A stretch of DNA of 64,000 nucleotides from an uncultured Mediterranea sp. GTDB taxonomy: Bacteria > Bacteroidota > Bacteroidia > Bacteroidales > Bacteroidaceae. The notes under the pieces are model-generated. The model saw only the letters and a list, made by a program, of their open reading frames with translations, did not search any database and was not told where the DNA came from. This document shows positions 40,549 to 47,463 of this stretch, one piece after another (positions within the stretch are counted from its first letter, which is position 1; each line of letters starts with the position of its first letter). The translations under genes were made by a program, and so were the position numbers. The stretch lies in contig NZ_CABUOL010000010.1 of assembly GCF_902493215.1 (NCBI RefSeq), positions 41,636 through 105,635 on the forward strand, written 5' to 3'.

Positions 40549-42204
40549 CTATTCGTATATCAGTTCAAAATTATCAATCAGCAGTTTACTCCCTACACCT
40601 CCAGTGAAATAATCTCCGTATTTGCTGGCTGTAGCTACAACTACAATATATTTTGGGGTGCGGTTTGTATAGCGATAGTCCAACACCAGATCTTTTTGCT
40701 GATAATTGGAGTTGGATGATCCTTGTATCAGTTCTGCGTAGGCAATGATCTGGGAGTCTGTTTTATCGAACAGTTGGCGTTCGCTGGGGCGCGTGCGTAT
40801 TTCCCGTGGTTCGTCCCAATCGGTCAGGGCGATATAAATGTGGCAGGAGTCGGGTTGTCCCTTCAGATAGGTGAAAGCATCTTCGCCCACTTTGTCAATG
40901 GTGGCCGACGTATATTTATAGTTGATGCGCAGTTTGGAAGGGAATGAAGAAAATTCCCGTCCGAAACTCAGTACACCGTTGGTACCTACGGTCTTCACAT
41001 AGCTGCCGGTGAAAATATTGCCTGCCGCAAACTTGAGGACCAGATATTTCGATTCGAGAGAGGCTGCCAGACCACTTCCGTTGCAGGTTTCCTCGGTTGG
41101 GATGGAGTTGCTGTCGCTGATGGTGACAGCTCCCTTGTTTCCGGTGTCCCAAAAGGATTCTCCTCCCGAAAACCAAGGGTTCCAGAGCTTGTCTACCTGG
41201 TGCCAGTTGTCAAAGCTCCCGTCGGTCAGCGGAGTGGCCGGTGCTGTGGTAAATGTACTGGTATAATCCTCTGATCCGCTTATCTGAATGGTATATTGAT
41301 AATTGGTACCCGGTTCCAGTCCCTGTATGTCGGCTGTATAGCTGGTGCCTTTGACTTCGATTTCTGTATCTGCTACAGTATTCCAATCGTTGTCTGTTTC
41401 TTTTTTGTAGGTGATGGTCGGTCGTTTTCCGCTTTGAATGTTTCCCGAAAGGCTTGCGCTGGTAGCTCTGGCAAAGACACTGGCTTCGTTACTCATTTCT
41501 TCTTCCGATTGGTATACATAAACAGTCCATTCCGTATAGGTCTCTGGTGCTTCCCATCCTTGGGTTACCTGGAATACTACCGGTTGGGAAAAGTTGAAGG
41601 TTTCGGTTTCGGTCGGGTCAGGAACTACGCTGCCGTGTGTGCCGCCCAGATTGAATGTCTTTACTTTGACCTGACTTAGCGACTGGTCGGGAGCCACATA
41701 GATAATCACGTTGTGGTTGATTTCGTCTATGATAACTTTTTGCTGTTGTTCCACTTCTATCTCACGGTTGATAATCTGCTGGACATCAATCTTCCAAACA
41801 TAGTCCTGATAGGTTCGTAGCGTCATCTGTACCGATTGGGAGAAGTCGACTCTGGTGTCGGTTGATACGGGAAGGGATTCCAGTGATTCAAAACCTGCGG
41901 TAGGAAACTTGCTGTAGTTGCTGCATAATGTTGAATCGATGACCAGTGTAGCGTCGTTGGTAACGGTCAGTTTGGTGATGCGCAGTTCAGTGATGTCCAC
42001 CGTATCGTTTACGTAGAGTGAGATGGTACGATCGTTTTTGTTGATGGTGGTTTGCGTACTGCTGTTTCCGTTGGCATCGCATTGTCCCTCTACTTCAAAG
42101 GTCTGGATGCTGCCATCCACAATCGGGTAGGGAATATCGTTCTCAATCTTGCAGGCGGTTACCAGCAGAAGGCAAAAGAGGTAATATAGTATTTTATTTG
42201 TCAT
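40549..42204 (-). CDS. PCMD-domain lipoprotein, fifth gene of the operon
   Basis: The 551-residue lipoprotein (signal ending LLLVTAC, then KIEND) has two Ig-like repeats (about 25-130 and 130-235), an FN3-like domain (about 240-320, GLEPGTNYQYTIQIS) and a C-terminal PCMD domain (about 325-551) from DGSFDNWHQVDKLWNPW to LLIDNFELIYE. The PCMD fold is a beta-sandwich proposed for carbohydrate metabolism; I see no catalytic signature. It probably presents the PCMD domain on a stalk outside the cell. Confidence 0.78.
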   Translation of the reverse strand: MTNKILYYLFCLLLVTACKIENDIPYPIVDGSIQTFEVEGQCDANGNSSTQTTINKNDRTISLYVNDTVDITELRITKLTVTNDATLVIDSTLCSNYSKFPTAGFESLESLPVSTDTRVDFSQSVQMTLRTYQDYVWKIDVQQIINREIEVEQQQKVIIDEINHNVIIYVAPDQSLSQVKVKTFNLGGTHGSVVPDPTETETFNFSQPVVFQVTQGWEAPETYTEWTVYVYQSEEEMSNEASVFARATSASLSGNIQSGKRPTITYKKETDNDWNTVADTEIEVKGTSYTADIQGLEPGTNYQYTIQISGSEDYTSTFTTAPATPLTDGSFDNWHQVDKLWNPWFSGGESFWDTGNKGAVTISDSNSIPTEETCNGSGLAASLESKYLVLKFAAGNIFTGSYVKTVGTNGVLSFGREFSSFPSKLRINYKYTSATIDKVGEDAFTYLKGQPDSCHIYIALTDWDEPREIRTRPSERQLFDKTDSQIIAYAELIQGSSNSNYQQKDLVLDYRYTNRTPKYIVVVATASKYGDYFTGGVGSKLLIDNFELIYE

Positions 42205-42234
42205 ATTCTTACGAATTCTTGTTTATGGGATATT

Positions 42235-43086
42235 TTACAAGTAAAAGGTCATGCCAATGTTGATGGAAAACAAGTTGATCTTGAAATTACCCGATGAGGT
42301 CCTTCTGGTACCGGTTTCTATCTGGTTGGTTTTCTGATTCTGCCATTTGAAATTATATCCCATTACACCGACTGAAACTTCTACAGCCGACCAGTTTGTC
42401 ACGAATGCGCTCATACCTGGAGCAATACCTATCTGGAGGTTGTGAGCCTGTTCATAAGTACCGTCATATTCGGTATTCGACCCTGTTGAGTTTTTGCCGA
42501 CGCCGTAGGCATACGTCAAGCGCAATTCGTTGAAGAGGCCGAAGATTTTGCTTTTGCCGATGGGCATGTAGGTACGCAGGAAGCCTGATACTTGGTATTC
42601 GTGTTCCAGATAATATAAGTCTTTGAGGTTGATGTTGAAGTCCTCACCCAGGTTCAGTTCGAAGTTGGCCATATCCAGATAGGTGCGGTTGTAACCGAAG
42701 CGCAGACCGGCGGCCATATTATCCTTGAAAAAATAGCCTACGTATGGGCTTACATTGAAAGTATATCCCAGGGCTTCAACATTCTTGATGACGAGGAAGT
42801 TCAGGTTGTTTTCTTCGTGTTCGGAGTAGGAAACGGTTCCTCCTGCCAGCCATTGCCCTTTGGGAATGAAAACGGCCTGCATGATGCCGCGGTCAATACG
42901 TTCGGGGCGTTCCACTCTTTTTCTTTTCTTCTTTCCGACAATCTTCTCCGTAATGGATGCTGTGGAAGTCTGATTTTCTGTTAAGGTGGTATCTGACAAA
43001 AGCTCTTCGGGTTGCATACCTGAGGCTTGTACGCAAATGGTGTTGCCAAAGGCAAACAATAATATGAATAGCAACAGTTTTTGCAT
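42235..43086 (-). CDS. outer-membrane beta-barrel protein of the DUF4493 operon
   Basis: From ATG at 43086 the protein is 283 residues with a signal peptide (KLLLFILLFAFGNTICVQASG). After a basic linker (KIVGKKKRKRVERPERIDRG) come alternating hydrophobic/aromatic strands (AGLRFGYNRTYLDMANFELN, YQVSGFLRTYMPIGKSKIFG) and a final strand NLFSINIGMTFYL with the C-terminal aromatic/leucine end of barrels. About eight to ten strands are likely. It is the only membrane-spanning protein of the operon and may anchor or export the lipoproteins, which is inference. Confidence 0.75.
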   Translation of the reverse strand: MQKLLLFILLFAFGNTICVQASGMQPEELLSDTTLTENQTSTASITEKIVGKKKRKRVERPERIDRGIMQAVFIPKGQWLAGGTVSYSEHEENNLNFLVIKNVEALGYTFNVSPYVGYFFKDNMAAGLRFGYNRTYLDMANFELNLGEDFNINLKDLYYLEHEYQVSGFLRTYMPIGKSKIFGLFNELRLTYAYGVGKNSTGSNTEYDGTYEQAHNLQIGIAPGMSAFVTNWSAVEVSVGVMGYNFKWQNQKTNQIETGTRRTSSGNFKINLFSINIGMTFYL

Positions 43087-43108
43087 AAGGTCTTCTATAA
43101 ACAAGTAT

Positions 43109-43146
43109 AACCGGAAGAGCAAAGTATAGTCCTTGCTCTTCCGGTT
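43109..43146. repeat. hairpin inside the DUF4493 operon
   Basis: AACCGGAAGAGCAA (43109-43122) and its exact complement (43133-43146) flank ten bases between the DUF4493-PCMD gene and the barrel gene. No T run follows on the minus strand, so partial termination or RNA stabilisation within the operon is more likely than full termination. Confidence 0.7.
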
Positions 43147-43163
43147 GGGGTTATAATCTTACA

Positions 43164-44966
43164 TTATTCTTGAGCGGTAGTAGGCTGCCCGTAAACCAGT
43201 TCCAGGTCGTCAATATACATCGTACTACCCGTACTGCCGGTGAAGTAGTCGCCATACTTGCTGGATGAACATACAATAATCAGATAGTATTCCGCAAGTG
43301 GCGTGATGTCTTTATACTTCATGGTAATTGTAAACTCTTTCCATTCACCGTTGGTGGAAACTGCTTCTGCATCGGGCAGTTCTCCGTAGGCAATGATATT
43401 CTCATCATTCTCAAGGTCAAAGAATGTAGATAAGTTCGTATTGTCAAGTTGGTGAGGTGCCTTGGCTATGGCCATATAGATGGAACAGAGGTCATCACTT
43501 CCTATTTCTGCCACTCCTTCCGGGGTATTATTTCCTCGGTAATCTATTTTGCCGTTGGTATAATGGAACCATCCGTGCAGACCTATAGGACGTGCTGTAA
43601 ACTTTTGTCCGAAGTCTATCTTGGCACCATTGGTGCCCACCAGACTGTTGAACTTACCGGTATAAAGACTGGCTGCTGCAAATTTACCGATGCCGAAAGC
43701 ACTGGCATATTGTGATTTCAGTTCTGCCGATTGACCGCCAGCTGTATGTACCGTGGTACTATTCCCTTGGGTTGGGTTTACGTTGACCAATGCACCGGCT
43801 CCTGTGGTAGTACCCGGATTACTTGAATCCCAGAAAGAACCATTGATGTTATATTCGTTTTCTGTTACAGGATACCATGTCTTACCGCTCTTGTACCAAT
43901 TGTCCATGTTACCATTCGGTAACGTTTGGGCATCTTCCGTTGTAAATGTGACGATATCGCTAGCATAAGCGCTTCCATCTTTTTCGTAAACAAGGCGATA
44001 ATTATATTGGGTAGCGGGTGTCAGGCCTGTAAGTGTAGCTGTGTACTTTTGGCTTTCATTCTTGTAAGTTGCACTACAGGTTTGCCATTCTTCTGTATCT
44101 GTAGTCTTGTATTCGAAACGCATGGCTGCCGGATCGATTTCCCCTTCGGATGATGCTACGCCACCTTCCAAATATGCAAAGTTGCTCCAAGCGTTGGCCG
44201 GTTGTGCTTCCAGTTGGGTGCTGGCCTCTGTCGAAACATCAAATGTAAAGGTGAAAATGATTTCTTCTCCATTGATGGAAATGGTAGGCTTCTCAATGGA
44301 GCCTGCGTCTGCCACCTTGAAGTTCAGGATGTAGTGCTTGCGGGCCTTTACATCGGCGATGGAGGTACTTTGTGAATGTTGTTCTCCGGCTTGGTTGGTT
44401 ACGTTGACGGTCACTGTCAGGTTGCCCACCGGGAAATAACCCGGCTTCAGTTCGCTGCCCATCACAAAGTCCAGGGCCGCTACGCCTTCCAAGGCTGAGG
44501 ATACAGTCGTAGTGGCTGAGGCAAACTTCTGGAAAGACTCATCGTAGTTTACGGTTACCTTTACATTGGCCAGCGTGCAGGTGATGTTGGCTGTCACTTC
44601 TTTGCCGGTTTCTACGGTGATCTGCTGGCTTCCTGCATAGTAGGGAACATCGAAACCCGACTCAGAGCCGTCGAAACCGTTGGACGAAGCGTTGACGGTA
44701 TATTGGCCGGGGGCCAGACGGAGCTGCGTTCCTTTCAGCGTCTCCCAGTCGTCGGTACTTTCTACCACTTCTCCTTTGCTGTTTACTATTTGTACGGCAA
44801 TCTGCTGGGGATTGTAGTTCTCGGGTATGGCTTTCGTGTCTACATACGCATTGGTACCTACTTCGATACGCAGGTAACCGACATTACTTTCCCAATCTTC
44901 TTGCTGACAGGATACTACTGACATTAGAGCCAGCAGTATCATAAGGGATAAATATATTTTTTTCAT
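43164..44966 (-). CDS. DUF4493 plus PCMD lipoprotein, third gene of the operon
   Basis: The 600-residue protein joins both domain types of the operon. It has a lipoprotein signal ending MSVVSC with QQEDWE behind it, a DUF4493 domain (about 25-220, with VGYLRIEVGTNAYVDTKA), an FN3-like domain (about 265-345, LTGLTPATQYNYRLVYEKDG) and a PCMD domain (about 350-592) from PNGNMDNWYKSGKTWYP to TMYIDDLELVYG. It shows that the two families act in one system. A hairpin follows before the barrel gene. Confidence 0.8.
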   Translation of the reverse strand: MKKIYLSLMILLALMSVVSCQQEDWESNVGYLRIEVGTNAYVDTKAIPENYNPQQIAVQIVNSKGEVVESTDDWETLKGTQLRLAPGQYTVNASSNGFDGSESGFDVPYYAGSQQITVETGKEVTANITCTLANVKVTVNYDESFQKFASATTTVSSALEGVAALDFVMGSELKPGYFPVGNLTVTVNVTNQAGEQHSQSTSIADVKARKHYILNFKVADAGSIEKPTISINGEEIIFTFTFDVSTEASTQLEAQPANAWSNFAYLEGGVASSEGEIDPAAMRFEYKTTDTEEWQTCSATYKNESQKYTATLTGLTPATQYNYRLVYEKDGSAYASDIVTFTTEDAQTLPNGNMDNWYKSGKTWYPVTENEYNINGSFWDSSNPGTTTGAGALVNVNPTQGNSTTVHTAGGQSAELKSQYASAFGIGKFAAASLYTGKFNSLVGTNGAKIDFGQKFTARPIGLHGWFHYTNGKIDYRGNNTPEGVAEIGSDDLCSIYMAIAKAPHQLDNTNLSTFFDLENDENIIAYGELPDAEAVSTNGEWKEFTITMKYKDITPLAEYYLIIVCSSSKYGDYFTGSTGSTMYIDDLELVYGQPTTAQE

Positions 44967-44972
44967 GACCTT

Positions 44973-46283
44973 TTATTCATTTATGGTTACTTTAAACACA
45001 CCATTGGCTGTTTCTCCGTTCTTATCGGTTACGGTAATATGAAATTCGTGGGATTTTCCTGGATCAGTAGCACCTGTCATGTCAAGGAAGGTGAAGAATG
45101 CCCCAATCGGGAAGGTGTATTCTTTTGTACCATCTGTTGGTGCCTGACTTCCTACAGTTGAAACGAGGTTTCCAAAGTCGGCATTGTCAATCAAATCCAC
45201 CCCTCCATTTTCGGCAAGGAAGCTTTGACCGTCCATTGTCAGATCCACCAAGATTGCTTGGAAAGCATCGTTACCGGCTGTAATGGTTACGATAATCTTG
45301 TCGAGTCCAGCTTCGGAGGCAATATAGGCATCTGCACTGGCTGGTGCATCGCCTGCACTGATGGAGTAGGTGACGTCTGCGGGCAGATTCAAAGTCACTG
45401 CACCTTCTGTCCCTTCTCCTCCTTCTCCCGGTTCACTGGGGTCAGTCGGCTCTTCCGGATCGATGGTCGGTATTTCTACCGATTCGTTGCTGTCTTCAAA
45501 AGTAATGTTGGTGCTGATGTCAATACCTTCCAGTTCGCCCGTAGAAGATGTTACGGTACCCATATTGATTTCCAAGGCATCTCCTCCTGTGAAAACGTCG
45601 CCTACCTCTTCGTAATTTTCAGAAGCATCGCTTTTTTTGAACACACGACGGTCGGTTACAGTGTTTCCGGTTGTGGTTTTAGCCCGGATGTTAACCGTAA
45701 TGGCCGTTGCATTCTCCGAGAATGCCCAATAGACGGGTGCAGCTTCCAGCTCGTCTTGGGTAAACGCCATGGCCATCTCTCCGCCATCGTCTATCGTGAT
45801 GGTCCATTCGCTGAAGGCTTCCTTGAAGTCTTCGCCATAGTTCAACTGGATGCGGCTGTTGGCCATGCGGCATACGATGTCGGCTTTGCTGGCAATGTCT
45901 TTGCTGACCGTGAGGTCGGTACTGCCGGCATAGTAGGGGGTAGCCATCTGTTTTTCCAGCGTACCCGGAGTGTGCGAGGAGATGGTATATTGTCCCACCG
46001 GCACGGTAATGCTGGCCGGCATTTCGGACAGCGTGTTGTATTCGTATATAACATCCGTCACTCCGTCGCTGGTACCCTGGATAACGACGGGATATGTATT
46101 GGTATCAATTTCACTGGCGTCTGCGCGTGTCTGCGATACCGGTTGTTTCACGCTGACACCCAGCTCTATGGCGCCGGTATCTTCTTTGTTCACCAAACTG
46201 CCTGAAAGCTCGTTTTTCAGTTCGCACGATGCCAGACTGAGTATGGCGGCCGTGCCTAAAAGGAATGTATGTAGAGGTTTCAT
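44973..46283 (-). CDS. DUF4493-type lipoprotein, second gene of the operon
   Basis: The 436-residue lipoprotein (LGTAAILSLASC) has a DUF4493 domain (about 38-260; TGAIELGVSVKQPVSQTRA), a low-complexity Pro/Glu/Gly linker (PTDPSEPGEGGEGTEG) and a C-terminal beta-rich domain of about 150 residues (AVTLNLPADVTYSISAG to GVFKVTINE) that I do not recognise. It is 6 bases upstream of the DUF4493-PCMD gene. Confidence 0.72.
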   Translation of the reverse strand: MKPLHTFLLGTAAILSLASCELKNELSGSLVNKEDTGAIELGVSVKQPVSQTRADASEIDTNTYPVVIQGTSDGVTDVIYEYNTLSEMPASITVPVGQYTISSHTPGTLEKQMATPYYAGSTDLTVSKDIASKADIVCRMANSRIQLNYGEDFKEAFSEWTITIDDGGEMAMAFTQDELEAAPVYWAFSENATAITVNIRAKTTTGNTVTDRRVFKKSDASENYEEVGDVFTGGDALEINMGTVTSSTGELEGIDISTNITFEDSNESVEIPTIDPEEPTDPSEPGEGGEGTEGAVTLNLPADVTYSISAGDAPASADAYIASEAGLDKIIVTITAGNDAFQAILVDLTMDGQSFLAENGGVDLIDNADFGNLVSTVGSQAPTDGTKEYTFPIGAFFTFLDMTGATDPGKSHEFHITVTDKNGETANGVFKVTINE

Positions 46284-46319
46284 AATTTTGTGTGATTCTT
46301 ACATCTGTTATATATACGA

Positions 46320-47093
46320 TTATACCCAGTCGGCAGGAACTTCGATGTCTATTGTTTCATCGTCAGTCGTTTCGTCGACCGTGATTTCAATGCCCAAGCT
46401 GCCGTTGTCGTCGGCGGGCGCAATGTTGAGCGTCCACGACTTGTTGGGAGCCAGGGTATATGTCCTTTCCACCGTTGCCGTTTTGTTGTCGCTCAAACGG
46501 GTACATTGAATGGTGGCGGTTACTGTTTCGCCTGCATTGTCAACTTTCAGATACCAGGGGTCTTTGTCTCCTTTGGCCCATACGGCTGTACTGCCGGCGG
46601 CTTTCAGTGCGGCGGTTTCGTACACAATCGAGTAGTCGCTGAAATATTCGTCCATATTGGACGCGAAAGTGGCTTTTACCTTTCCGCAGGTAGGCTGACA
46701 GGTCACTGCAACAGCTTGAACGGGTTCGCCGTTGACCTGAAAACTAGTGTTTCCCACCACATAGAAACTTTCCCGTGAAGCATTACTCTCGGTGCCATAG
46801 AACGCCTTGAGGGTGTATGAACCGTTGCTCAGGGTGATTTTCTCTTCTCTCTCCGAGTAGAGGAATTCCTTTACGGGAGTTCCTGCATCGTTCAATATCT
46901 GTACGGTGTAGTTGTCCACGTTGCTATAAGAACTTTCGTCGACAGCTTTGGTAAAGGCTGTACTGGTGGAAACGCCCAAAGTAATTGTACCAGTTCCTTC
47001 GGATAAGGCGGGCTCGTCGTTTTGTGAAGCGCAGGAACCAAGTATCACGCTGATACTCAGAATCAATGTCGCTAACGTCAATTTCGTATTCAT
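46320..47093 (-). CDS. DUF4493-type lipoprotein, first gene of the operon
   Basis: From ATG at 47093 the product is 257 residues with a clear lipobox (ISVILGSC, lipidated C21), an acidic stretch (ASQNDEPALSEG) and one DUF4493 domain (GTGTITLGVSTSTAFTKAVD to GSLGIEITVDETTDD). It leads a tandem set whose members share the EGTGxIxLxV opening. The frame starts at 47123, but the extra residues lack any signal character. It is the simplest member of the set, possibly a minor subunit. Confidence 0.72.
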   Translation of the reverse strand: MNTKLTLATLILSISVILGSCASQNDEPALSEGTGTITLGVSTSTAFTKAVDESSYSNVDNYTVQILNDAGTPVKEFLYSEREEKITLSNGSYTLKAFYGTESNASRESFYVVGNTSFQVNGEPVQAVAVTCQPTCGKVKATFASNMDEYFSDYSIVYETAALKAAGSTAVWAKGDKDPWYLKVDNAGETVTATIQCTRLSDNKTATVERTYTLAPNKSWTLNIAPADDNGSLGIEITVDETTDDETIDIEVPADWV

Positions 47094-47463
47094 ATTTGTC
47101 TTTTCTATAAAAATCCGATGCAAAGTAACGACTTTTCCCGAAATGCTGCAAGTCCTTTTTTTAGGAAGAAAGGTTCTTTTTTTAAGAATTTGAGGCTAAA
47201 AGGGACAAAATAACCTGCAAGGGCTGTTTCTTTTTTAAGATATAGGAAAGAAGGACGGTGGAAAGAATGAACAATAGACTGAAAGTTGCGACAGCTCGAT
47301 ACGAAGGGTTAAGGTTGTTACCTTTGAAGGGAACGGTTGTTTCCTTTAAAGGGTAACGCCCGTTCCCTTCAAGGGTAACGCGCGTTTCCTACTATGGGGA
47401 ACAGTTGTTCCCAAGTACAGGTAACGCCCGTTTCCACTGGGAGGAAACGGGCGGAGGAAAGCT
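47094..47463. other. intergenic region upstream of the DUF4493 operon
   Basis: No gene is seen. A minus-strand TTACTTTG (plus 47121-47128) is one base off the -7 consensus and is the best promoter candidate for the operon. The left-hand part is T/A-rich and homopolymeric; the right-hand part is a six-unit dyad array (47314-47448) that ends 15 bases after the stop of the REC-REC-PPDK gene. Confidence 0.6.
47314..47448. repeat. six tandem 22-23-base dyad units
   Basis: Units start at 47314, 47336, 47358, 47380, 47403 and 47426. Each contains GTTxCC or GTTCCC, a variable centre, and GGxAAC or GGGTAAC, for example GTTTCCTTTAAAGGGTAAC and GTTCCCTTCAAGGGTAAC. Dyad symmetry is retained while centres change. 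It is the longest array of this kind in the window. Confidence 0.85.

Noticed and set aside
45225..46205. A 326-codon plus-strand frame opposite a DUF4493 gene
   Set aside because: The opposite strand has a lipobox signal, operon context and paralogues; this frame has only Cys/Gly/Phe-rich antisense composition.
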